DNA of 64,000 nucleotides from Clostridia bacterium (lineage in GTDB: Bacteria > Bacillota > Clostridia > Christensenellales > Christensenellaceae). A model generated the notes under the pieces. That model ran no database searches and was not told where the DNA came from. It was given only the letters and a program-made list of their open reading frames with translations. The DNA lies in the NCBI GenBank assembly GCA_017439085.1, contig JAFRTU010000007.1, positions 124,001 through 188,000 on the forward strand, given 5' to 3'. Below, one piece after another: positions 53,123 through 60,890 of the stretch (position 1 is the stretch's first letter; each line of letters starts with the position of its first letter). Made by a program: the position numbers and the translations under genes.

Positions 53123-54183
53123 TGAAGATAGTATTAACAGGCGGCGGAAGCGCCGGACACGTCACACCGAACCTTGCCCTCGTACCCTATCTGAGGGAAA
53201 AGGGCTTTGAAATATCGTATATAGGATCTAAGACAGGAATAGAGAAAGATATCATAGGAAGAACGGATATCCCCTACTTCGGAATCAGTTCCGGAAAACT
53301 AAGGAGATATTTCTCCCTTCAGAACTTTCTCGATCCCTTCAGGATCATAAAGGGTTATTTCGAGGCCAAGAAGGAACTGAAGAAGATAAAACCGGACGTG
53401 CTCTTCTCAAAGGGCGGATACGTCTCCGTACCCGTCGTGTATGCCGCACACAGACTGCATATACCGATCGTCACCCATGAGTCCGACTATACTCCCGGCC
53501 TTGCAAACAAGCTCTCGATACCCAAAGCAGACAAGATCTGCTTCTCATTCGCATCCGCTGCGGAACATGTGGATCCGAAGAAAGCAGTCGTCACCGGAGC
53601 TCCCGTAAGGGATACCCTCTTCACGGGTTCAAGGGAAAAGGCTCTGGAGATGACGCGCTTTAAAGATGACAAGCCGGTACTTCTGATTATGGGGGGCAGC
53701 CTCGGAGCACAGGCAGTAAACGATGCCGTGGATGCCATTATCGACTGGCTTCTCGAAAGGTTCAATATCATACACATAAGGGGCAAGGACAAGCTCAATC
53801 ATGACCTTGACGGGAAGGAAGGCTATTCCCAGTTCGAATACGTCGATAATGTAGAGGATCTCTTCTCCGTAACGGATTACATGATATCAAGATCAGGCAG
53901 CAATGCGATTTTCGAGATACTGGCCCTCAGGATTCCGAATCTGCTTATTCCCCTCCCTCTCGAGGCCAGCAGGGGTGACCAGATCCTGAATGCGGAATAC
54001 TTCCAGAAGGAAGGATATTCCCTAGTGCTGATGCAGAACGATATCACTCCGGAAATCATGAAAAATAAAGTAGATGAGCTCATAGAAAAGGGTCCCGCCA
54101 TGAAAGAGAGCATGGGCAAAAGTGACCTTTCGAACGGAGCCCTCAATATCTGCAACGTCATTTTCGAAACGGCAGGGATCTGA
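53119..54183 (+). CDS. murG: UDP-N-acetylglucosamine transferase MurG
   Basis: Adds GlcNAc to lipid I to form lipid II at the inner face of the membrane; 354 residues. GGGSAGHVTPNLALVPYL is the N-terminal loop, SKGGYVSVPVVYAA and ITHESDYTPGLANK (H-E near the donor site), GGSLGAQAVNDAVD, and the C-terminal SRSGSNAIFEILALRIPNLLIPLP are all present. It is away from a typical dcw cluster, linked to an M3 lipoprotein and a methyltransferase gene through four-base and one-base overlaps. The ATG at 53119 or 53122 can be used. Confidence 0.93.
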   Translation: MMKIVLTGGGSAGHVTPNLALVPYLREKGFEISYIGSKTGIEKDIIGRTDIPYFGISSGKLRRYFSLQNFLDPFRIIKGYFEAKKELKKIKPDVLFSKGGYVSVPVVYAAHRLHIPIVTHESDYTPGLANKLSIPKADKICFSFASAAEHVDPKKAVVTGAPVRDTLFTGSREKALEMTRFKDDKPVLLIMGGSLGAQAVNDAVDAIIDWLLERFNIIHIRGKDKLNHDLDGKEGYSQFEYVDNVEDLFSVTDYMISRSGSNAIFEILALRIPNLLIPLPLEASRGDQILNAEYFQKEGYSLVLMQNDITPEIMKNKVDELIEKGPAMKESMGKSDLSNGALNICNVIFETAGI

Positions 54184-55739
54184 TGAACGCATATATCTCC
54201 ATAGTTGAAGACAATAAGCTCTCCCCGAAGGAAAGAAGAGAAAAACTGATATCGCTTGCTGACAACAGCACCATATCATCTCTTGTCATACTTGCTTTCA
54301 GAGAGACATCAAAGGAAAAGAAGAGACTATATGTCAGAACACTTGCAGATCTTGCTCTCAATAAAAGTGTCCGGGCCCTTATAGACCATCAGTTCGTACT
54401 TCATAGGGATATCCCCTCCTCACTTGTCGGCGACGATGACCCTAAAGTAAGAAAGAATGCCTACGAGCTCCTGGGAAGGCTACAGAACGCCGAATATCTT
54501 CCCCTGCTCATGATTGCCCATGAGAAGGAAGAAACGCTCTACGTCTTGCCCAGCGTCATACTTGCGCTCGGAAGATATTCCGACAGGCCTGAAGTCAGGG
54601 ATCTTCTGAAAAATGGTCTTGATACCTTTATACCGTTAAACAATGACAAGAATGATATCGCCATAAAGGAATCGTATATAAAGGCGACAAATACATTTTC
54701 CGAAAGAGAGCCTCTCCTGTTCACAGACGGAGACCATATGCCTTTTGATGTTATCCTCACATGCCCGAACGCCAGGATCACCCAGAAGGATCTTTCAGAA
54801 ATCGGTATCAATGCCATGGTGTTCGATGCCGTATCAGGCCTAGTGCTTGCAAAAGATATCATAAGATTGCGGTTCCTATATTCAGTAAGGTCTTTCTATG
54901 ACATAGGAATATACATAACTGACGGAGAGAAACCAGAAAAACTTCTCAACGATGACAGCATCAGTTTTCTGATAACTGTTCTAAAAGAGCTGTATGGCCG
55001 GGACGATCTTCACTACAGGGTGGATGTCACCGGAAGGACCATAACAAAAAAAGAAAGAGCTGATGCAGTTAAGATCACCGCTGCAGCATTAATGCATACC
55101 GGACTCATAAATGACGTATCATCGTATGACATCGAGTTCAGATATGTTTTCATAGGCCAGAGATTTGTACTTGCCCTGTTTCCCGGATCTGTTAACGACA
55201 ACAGATTCTCATACAGGAAAAAAGCCATCAGTGCATCCATGCACCCGGCTGTTGCCGCATCCGTGTGTTCGGTTATCAAAGATAACTCAACAAGAAATGC
55301 AAGGATAATAGACTGTTTCTGCGGTGCGGGGACCCTGATACTCGAGCGCAGCTTCTTTCCATATGGAAAACTCTATGCTTCAGACATATCCAATGATGCT
55401 CTAAGTGCACTGAACGTTAATGCAAGAACTCTCGGCGTAAAGATCGAAGCCTTTCCGCACAATGCCGTACAGCCATTCAGAGAGAAGTTCGATGAAGTTT
55501 TGGCCAACATGCCGTTTGGACTCAGGGTCTCCAGCCATGCCTCAAACGAGAAGCTGTATTCCGAGTTTTCCGACAACCTTTACAGCATGCTGGAAGACAA
55601 CGGGATCGCATACATGTTCACAAATGACAAAAAACTGTTTTCCGACGTTTTCACAAAACGGTTTGAGATCACAGGAAGGATCCGCTTCCAGGCAGGAGGC
55701 CTCTATCCCACTCTTTTCATACTGAAGAAGAACTCATAA
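54183..55739 (+). CDS. HEAT-like repeat protein fused to a UPF0020-type RNA methyltransferase
   Basis: A 518-residue protein. The N-terminal 170 residues form helical pairs of armadillo/HEAT type (for example ADLALNKSVRALIDHQF and DDDPKVRKNAYELLGRLQNAEYLPLL). A middle part resembles the ferredoxin/THUMP-associated region. The C-terminal part is a class I SAM methyltransferase: IIDCFCGAGTLILERSFF near residue 375 is the SAM loop, YASDISNDAL the acidic strand, and VLANMPFGLR (NMPFG in place of NPPYG) the N6/N2-guanine active-site motif. It probably methylates RNA, the HEAT part serving for binding. It overlaps murG by one base. Confidence 0.82.
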   Translation: MNAYISIVEDNKLSPKERREKLISLADNSTISSLVILAFRETSKEKKRLYVRTLADLALNKSVRALIDHQFVLHRDIPSSLVGDDDPKVRKNAYELLGRLQNAEYLPLLMIAHEKEETLYVLPSVILALGRYSDRPEVRDLLKNGLDTFIPLNNDKNDIAIKESYIKATNTFSEREPLLFTDGDHMPFDVILTCPNARITQKDLSEIGINAMVFDAVSGLVLAKDIIRLRFLYSVRSFYDIGIYITDGEKPEKLLNDDSISFLITVLKELYGRDDLHYRVDVTGRTITKKERADAVKITAAALMHTGLINDVSSYDIEFRYVFIGQRFVLALFPGSVNDNRFSYRKKAISASMHPAVAASVCSVIKDNSTRNARIIDCFCGAGTLILERSFFPYGKLYASDISNDALSALNVNARTLGVKIEAFPHNAVQPFREKFDEVLANMPFGLRVSSHASNEKLYSEFSDNLYSMLEDNGIAYMFTNDKKLFSDVFTKRFEITGRIRFQAGGLYPTLFILKKNS

Positions 55740-55867
55740 AACACGACCTCACGGACAGATGCCCGGGAGGTGATAATAGACCTCCCTACTCAAATAAATT
55801 GCAAGAGAGAGTATATGCTCTATATAATGTAAATGATCAAAATCCACCATACAGAAAGGAATCATAT

Positions 55868-56533
55868 ATGGATCAACAGAATAACAACATGAGAGATCAG
55901 CAGTACGGCAATGCTCAGCCTCTGCAGAATCAGTATAATTACGGACAGAATCCATACCAGTATCAGGCACCTCAGCAGGCACCTAATCCTCAGTATAATC
56001 CTCAAGCTCAGCCTCAGTATCAGCAACCACAATATCAGCAGCCACAGTATCAGCAGCCTCAATATCAGCAGCCATATCAGAATCCACAGTACTATTATGC
56101 TCCTGTTCAGGAAGATCCTTTAAAGAAGTTCTCGACTTCTTTGCTCGTAATCGGCATCTTACTTATCATAGGCAGCATAATCAATTTGATATCTCAGGCA
56201 TCGCTGTTCACTATGAGGATCCCAATAAGAGTCCTTATGAAACAGTACCCGCTTGCTTTCTGGGGTACTATCATCATAATGATAGGCGCCATATTCCAGC
56301 TCATAGCCGGTATACTCGGAATAGTTAACCGTAAAAAACCTACAAGGATGACCGTCAATATCATAATGATATCGATCCAGATTTCCCTGTTCCTCATAGG
56401 TCAGATAATGATACTGAAGTTTACCGGTTTCAGCGGAAAGAACATCTTTACCGTGATCAACAGTTTCTTCCTTCCGATACTCTATCTCGTTATGTGCGTC
56501 AGGATCAAGAACGCGGGAAAGACTTTGAGATAA
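55868..56533 (+). CDS. Gln/Pro/Tyr-rich membrane protein
   Basis: A 221-residue protein. Residues 1-78 are low complexity (Gln, Pro, Tyr, Asn) and include four perfect QYQQP units at about residues 50-69. The rest has four transmembrane helices (about residues 93-113, 130-155, 163-185 and 195-215). Such disordered-tail membrane proteins are common in Clostridia and the function is unknown. AAAGGA precedes ATG 55868, and an ATG 23 codons upstream is unlikely. It ends before a UUCG-capped terminator. Confidence 0.8.
   Translation: MDQQNNNMRDQQYGNAQPLQNQYNYGQNPYQYQAPQQAPNPQYNPQAQPQYQQPQYQQPQYQQPQYQQPYQNPQYYYAPVQEDPLKKFSTSLLVIGILLIIGSIINLISQASLFTMRIPIRVLMKQYPLAFWGTIIIMIGAIFQLIAGILGIVNRKKPTRMTVNIIMISIQISLFLIGQIMILKFTGFSGKNIFTVINSFFLPILYLVMCVRIKNAGKTLR
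56015..56074 (+). repeat. Four 15-bp tandem repeats coding for QYQQP
   Basis: Units CA(G/A)TATCAGCA(A/G)CC(A/T) at 56015, 56030, 56045 and 56060, in frame, followed by a partial unit. The copy number may vary by slippage without a frameshift. Confidence 0.9.
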
Positions 56534-56547
56534 TCCTCTAGTTAAAG

Positions 56548-56580
56548 AAATACTCCTCTTCGGAGGAGTATTTCTTTTGT
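56548..56580 (+). terminator. Bidirectional terminator with UUCG loop
   Basis: AAATACTCCTC (56548-56558), a TTCG loop, and GAGGAGTATTT (56563-56573) with T tails on both strands; it lies between convergent genes. Confidence 0.92.
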
Positions 56581-56590
56581 TTTTTATATC

Positions 56591-58177
56591 TTACTTTGTA
56601 ATGGATTCAAGCCATTCCTTTGGGGGTTCGAATCCCAGGAACTTGACAACGGTAGCTGCAACATTTGCGAGTCCGAAGCCGTCTCCTTCCTTGACTTCCG
56701 TTCCCTCAGGAGCGTTGTAGATAGCAAAAGGCACTCTGGCAAGAGAATGGCTCGTCTTAGCCTTATGCGTTCCGTCCGGATTAAGGCCTTTGTCATACAT
56801 CTCATCGGAGTTTCCGTGGTCTGCTGTCACGAGAAGCACGTAATCCATCTTCTTGCAGGCATCCATTATCCTCCTCAGCATGAGATCCACGCTCTCAACG
56901 CCGATGAGAGTAGCCTCGTAGTTCCCCGTATGACCGACCATGTCCCCGTTAGGATAGTTGCATCTCAGGAACTGATACTCTCCTGATTCTATGGCCTCCA
57001 CCATGAGGTCGGTGATCTCACAAGCCTTCATCCATGGTTTCTTCTCGAAAGGTATGATGTCTGAAGGTACTTCCACCCATGTCTCAAGCTCATCAGAGAA
57101 CTTCTCTGATCTGTTTCCGTTCCAGAAATAGGTAACATGTCCGAACTTCTGGGTCTCAGAGCACGCAAAGCTCTTTATGCCCTTATTAACGAGGAATTCA
57201 CTAAGTGTGTGCTCTATGTGAGGCGGTTCCACGAGGAAGTGGTCCGGAAGCTTAAGATCTCCGTCATACTGCAGCATTCCAGCATAGTATACGTTAGGCT
57301 TCTTTACCTGTTCGAAGGAATCGAATCCCTTGTTCATGTAATCGAATGCCTTGGAAAGCTCCACTGCTCTGTCTCCTCTGAAGTTGTAGAGAAGTACTGA
57401 GTCTCCGTCATCTATGGTCCCAAGAGGCTCTTCTCCGTCGGCAATTACAAAACCGGGAAGGAACTGATCCGTGTATCCGCCCTCTGCCCTTAATGTCTCT
57501 ATGGCATCTCTTGCTGAAGCAAACTTCCTGCCGTCGCCCATTACGTGAATATGCCATCCTTTTTCAACCATGGACCAGTCTGCTTCATATCTGTCCATAG
57601 TGATCACCATCCTGCCGCCTCCTGAAGCTATGCAGGCATGGAAGCCGTCACCGTTCAGAGACGCGATCTCATCCTCAAGCTGATCGACATATGTAAGTGC
57701 GCTAGTTTCAGGAACGTCTCTTCCGTCAAGAAGGATGTGGATCCTAACTTCCCTGAGTCCCTCTTCCTTAGAATGTCTCAGCATTGCAAGAAGATGGGAT
57801 ATATTCGAATGTACGTTTCCGTCTGACAGCAGTCCGATGAAATGGAGCTTGCCTTCATTCTCCTTCACAAATGAAATTGCCTCTCTCCATGCGGAAGACC
57901 TGTAGATGTCTCCGCTCTCTATGGATTCGTTTACCAGCTTGGCTCCCTGGGAATAGATCTGTCCGCATCCGAGTGCGTTATGTCCGACCTCGGAGTTTCC
58001 CATGTCTTCATCCGACGGAAGACCTACTGCGGTTCCATGTGCTTTGATGGTAGTATGCGGGCATTTCCCCATGAGTTCATCCAGCTGAGGCTTGTATGCA
58101 TGGAGCACGGCGTTGCCCATATCCTTCTCGGTCCAGCCGACTCCGTCCATCACTACGAGTACAACAGGTTTGTTCAT
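56591..58177 (-). CDS. gpmI: 2,3-bisphosphoglycerate-independent phosphoglycerate mutase
   Basis: Interconverts 3- and 2-phosphoglycerate using two Mn2+ ions; 528 residues, slightly longer than most. VMDGVGW is the first metal site, DEDMGNSEVGHNALG holds the nucleophile Ser (near residue 64), HILLDGRDVPETSALTY and RGDRAVE are conserved, and VTADHGNSDEMYD near residue 438 holds the last metal ligands. AAGGAG precedes the ATG. It is transcribed alone with the UUCG terminator at its end. Confidence 0.96.
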   Translation of the reverse strand: MNKPVVLVVMDGVGWTEKDMGNAVLHAYKPQLDELMGKCPHTTIKAHGTAVGLPSDEDMGNSEVGHNALGCGQIYSQGAKLVNESIESGDIYRSSAWREAISFVKENEGKLHFIGLLSDGNVHSNISHLLAMLRHSKEEGLREVRIHILLDGRDVPETSALTYVDQLEDEIASLNGDGFHACIASGGGRMVITMDRYEADWSMVEKGWHIHVMGDGRKFASARDAIETLRAEGGYTDQFLPGFVIADGEEPLGTIDDGDSVLLYNFRGDRAVELSKAFDYMNKGFDSFEQVKKPNVYYAGMLQYDGDLKLPDHFLVEPPHIEHTLSEFLVNKGIKSFACSETQKFGHVTYFWNGNRSEKFSDELETWVEVPSDIIPFEKKPWMKACEITDLMVEAIESGEYQFLRCNYPNGDMVGHTGNYEATLIGVESVDLMLRRIMDACKKMDYVLLVTADHGNSDEMYDKGLNPDGTHKAKTSHSLARVPFAIYNAPEGTEVKEGDGFGLANVAATVVKFLGFEPPKEWLESITK

Positions 58178-58242
58178 AGTTTTTCTCCTTTTTAATTCTG
58201 AAAAAATGGTCAGTGACCTGTTAGAATCACTATGTTAAGTAT

Positions 58243-58299
58243 AAAAAAAGAGGAGTGATTTCTCAAGGAGAATCAAAGCCTCCATAGAAAAACTCCTCT
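58243..58299 (-). terminator. Intrinsic terminator of the zinc transporter operon
   Basis: Minus strand AGAGGAGT and ACTCCTCT pair (58299-58292 with 58256-58249), followed by TTTTTTT. An inner hairpin (GATTCTC/GAGAAATC) lies within the loop. Confidence 0.75.
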
Positions 58300-58315
58300 C
58301 GACTTATTAATTATC

Positions 58316-59155
58316 TCAGCTTCTCCCTGTAAGCTTGCCTGTGATCCAGCATATAAGGAAAGCCAGAACGTCGAAACACACTATGGTAGCGCCTACAGGT
58401 GTTCCTAAAACGATAGAAGCAGCCATGCCTATAAGCGTGCATAATACCGATATGACTGCCGAGAACAGCGTCACGCTCTTAAAGTTGCTGAACACTCTCA
58501 TCGCAGACATCGCCGGGAATATCACAAGTGCCGATATGAGGAGCGATCCTATGAGATTCATTGCAAGAACGATGATAACGGCTATGATAACGGCAATCAC
58601 AAGATTGAAGGCCTCCGTGTCAGTTCCGGATGCCTTTGAGAAATCCTCATCAAAGGTAACTGCGAAGATCCTGTTGTAGAAGAACAGGAAGAACAGCACC
58701 ACCAGAACTGAGAAGACCGTGCAGATGATGACATCGGCCTTAGTCAGAGTAAGCATGGATGTGGCTCCGAACAAAGTCGAACAGACGTCTCCCGATACAT
58801 TGGATGTCACCGAGAAAACGTTCATGAACAGATATCCGAATGCAAGAGCACCTACGGATATCATGGCTATCGCCGCATCTCCCTTTATCCTCGTAGACTG
58901 GCCTGTCTTAAGTATAAGTATCGCGCATATGACCGTGACGGGGAGGACTATGTATGTCCTGTTCATAAGTCCGGTCACGGCTGCCACCGCCATCGCTCCG
59001 AAGGCAACGTGAGAGAGCCCGTCTCCTATGAAAGAGAGCCTCTTAAGAACGAGTATCACTCCCAGGAGTGCCGCAGCAACGGATATCATGATACCCACCA
59101 TGAAGGCATATCGTACGAAGGGATACTGAAGATATTCCAAGATCTTTGCTATCAT
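58316..59155 (-). CDS. znuB: Zinc/metal ABC transporter permease (ZnuB type)
   Basis: A 279-residue permease with eight or nine hydrophobic segments, of the ABC-3 metal uptake family. GDGLSHVAFGAMAVAAVTGL near residue 37 is the conserved channel segment and DEDFSKASGTDTEAFN the coupling-helix region. It is the last gene of the znuA-znuC-znuB operon, overlapping the ATPase by four bases (ATGA). Confidence 0.92.
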   Translation of the reverse strand: MIAKILEYLQYPFVRYAFMVGIMISVAAALLGVILVLKRLSFIGDGLSHVAFGAMAVAAVTGLMNRTYIVLPVTVICAILILKTGQSTRIKGDAAIAMISVGALAFGYLFMNVFSVTSNVSGDVCSTLFGATSMLTLTKADVIICTVFSVLVVLFFLFFYNRIFAVTFDEDFSKASGTDTEAFNLVIAVIIAVIIVLAMNLIGSLLISALVIFPAMSAMRVFSNFKSVTLFSAVISVLCTLIGMAASIVLGTPVGATIVCFDVLAFLICWITGKLTGRS

Positions 59156-59835
59156 TGTTCCTCTCTCCCCTCCTCCCTCAGAAACTCATCTGTGGTCCCG
59201 AAGAAGACCGATCTTCCAATGTCAAGTACATGTGTGGAATATCTGACAGCATTCTTCACGTCATGGGAGATCATTATTATCGTGATCCCCTCCCTGTGAA
59301 GGTCCTCCACCAGTTCGTAGAACTCCTCCGTGACTCTTGGATCAAGGCCTGAAACCGGTTCATCCATGATGAGTATCTTTCCTGTGGCTGTAAGTGCCCT
59401 TGCCAGAAGTACTCTCTGCTGCTGACCCCCCGAGAGATCTCTGAAACTCTTTCGGGATATCTCCGATATACCAAGCTTCTGCATTATCTCTTCGACGGAA
59501 GATCTCTCCTCATTGGAGTAGAAGAGTCTCTTTTTGAGCCTTCCCTGGAACCCGGAAAGTACTATCTCCCTGACTGAAGCAGGAAAATCCCTCTGTATCA
59601 ATGTCTGCTGGGGCAGATAGCCTATCCCGTCTTTTCTAAGTCCGTCCCCGAATGAGACCGTCCCCTTTATGGGTCTTGAAAGCCCTATCATCGTCTTTAA
59701 GAGAGTTGTCTTTCCGGAGCCGTTCTCTCCGAGTATGGAAAGATAATCCCCTTCGTTCACTTCAAAGGAGATACCGTCAAGTATGGAATTCGTGCCGTAT
59801 CCGATGGAAACGTCTTTTACGCTTATAAGAGCCAT
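59152..59835 (-). CDS. znuC: Zinc/metal ABC transporter ATPase (ZnuC type)
   Basis: A 227-residue nucleotide-binding protein. Walker A is GENGSGKTTLLK, the signature LSGGQQQRVLLARAL, Walker B KILIMDEPVSGLD, and the H-loop MISHD. MALISVKDVSIGYG is the natural N-terminus; the ATG at 59835 lies one base after the znuA stop, and a TTG eight codons upstream is less likely. It powers the ZnuB permease encoded next. Confidence 0.92.
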   Translation of the reverse strand: MALISVKDVSIGYGTNSILDGISFEVNEGDYLSILGENGSGKTTLLKTMIGLSRPIKGTVSFGDGLRKDGIGYLPQQTLIQRDFPASVREIVLSGFQGRLKKRLFYSNEERSSVEEIMQKLGISEISRKSFRDLSGGQQQRVLLARALTATGKILIMDEPVSGLDPRVTEEFYELVEDLHREGITIIMISHDVKNAVRYSTHVLDIGRSVFFGTTDEFLREEGREEQ

Positions 59836-59836
59836 A

Positions 59837-60805
59837 TCATTCTTCGAGTGCCTTTTCAAGCACTTGAAGGTTCTCCTCCATTATCTTAAGATATGTCGAG
59901 CCTTCCTCATAGTCTGAAAGTGTAGTCGACTGCATGGAATCCATCACAAGTATACCGCAGTCTGTCGTTCCTGAGTCCCTTATCACAGTATCTGCCAGTT
60001 TACCGTCGGAGCTCTCAGTGATTATAACGTATCTGAGTCCCAGTTCCTTCAGTTTCTCTGAGAGGAACCTTATCGTCTCAAAGCTCGCTTCGGACTCCGC
60101 TGAACATCCCTTGAAGGCCGCATGGTAATCGAGGCCGTAGTCTTCAGTCATGTATCTGAACGGGAATCTGTCAGGGATCAGGATCCCTCTCTTTGATGAA
60201 GAAGCAACTGTTGTCTTATACTTTCCATCCAGCTCTCTGAGCTTAAGAGCATAAGCTTCGAAGTTCTTTTCATATATGTCCGCATTCTCCTTATCGAGAC
60301 TTGTAAATGCGTCCCTTATGGCTCCGCAGACTTTTTCCGCGAACCTGAGGGAAAGCCATACATGCTCGTCATACTCCGGTCCTTCTTCCCCTTCTTCTTC
60401 ATCCTCGTCCGTCATGCCTTCCTTCATCTCCTCTTCCCTTATGTCGTCCTTAAGGATCTCCATGAGGTCAAGTATCAGCATGGAGCTGTTATGCTCCCCT
60501 TTCATAAGGTCTTCCACCCATGCATCGGATTCACCGCCGACATATATGAACATGTCTGCATTCCGGATCTTCAGCATGTCGTCAACGGTAGGCTGGAAGT
60601 TGTGTATGTCGACGCCTTTATCGAGTATCAGGCTTACTTCATATCCATCCTTCAGTTCACCGAGTATGTTCAATACCCAGTCGTATTCCGGAAATATGGT
60701 AACAACTACCGAGGGGACATCATTTTCTTTCTTTCCCGGAGCACATGAAGACACGAGCACAAGAAGTGCCGCAATAATGCATATAAAAACAGTACGTCTT
60801 CTCAT
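59837..60805 (-). CDS. znuA: Zinc/metal ABC transporter substrate-binding lipoprotein (ZnuA type)
   Basis: A 322-residue lipoprotein of the cluster A-I metal binders. The signal ends at VSSC (Cys near residue 21). Metal-site marks are DIHNFQPT (first His), EYDEHVWLS (second His), and the DRFPFRYMTEDYGLDYHAAFKGC region (Asp in the third ligand position, usual in clostridial forms), with IVMDSM-like VMDSMQST near the end. A highly acidic loop (EEEMKEGMTDEDEEEGEEG) replaces the His-rich loop of many ZnuA proteins. Start ATG 60805 has GGAG about ten bases upstream. Confidence 0.9.
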   Translation of the reverse strand: MRRRTVFICIIAALLVLVSSCAPGKKENDVPSVVVTIFPEYDWVLNILGELKDGYEVSLILDKGVDIHNFQPTVDDMLKIRNADMFIYVGGESDAWVEDLMKGEHNSSMLILDLMEILKDDIREEEMKEGMTDEDEEEGEEGPEYDEHVWLSLRFAEKVCGAIRDAFTSLDKENADIYEKNFEAYALKLRELDGKYKTTVASSSKRGILIPDRFPFRYMTEDYGLDYHAAFKGCSAESEASFETIRFLSEKLKELGLRYVIITESSDGKLADTVIRDSGTTDCGILVMDSMQSTTLSDYEEGSTYLKIMEENLQVLEKALEE

Positions 60806-60819
60806 ATAAATCACGCTCC

Positions 60820-60836
60820 AAGGTAATCATTCCCAT
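60820..60836 (-). promoter_or_regulatory. Possible Zur/Fur-family box before znuA
   Basis: GGTAAT-C-ATTCCC (60822-60834), a 6-1-6 inverted repeat with one mismatch, close to the 7-1-7 boxes of Fur-family regulators (the GTAATnATTnC core of Zur boxes). It lies 15 bases before the znuA start, where a repressor would block transcription. Confidence 0.42.
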
Positions 60837-60890
60837 ACATGGTCATATAATTTTTGCATATAATAACGGAAAAATCAAAATAATGCGGTC

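Noticed and set aside
56015..56074. Short repeats that could suggest a CRISPR array
   Set aside because: They are 15-bp in-frame coding repeats (QYQQP) without spacers.
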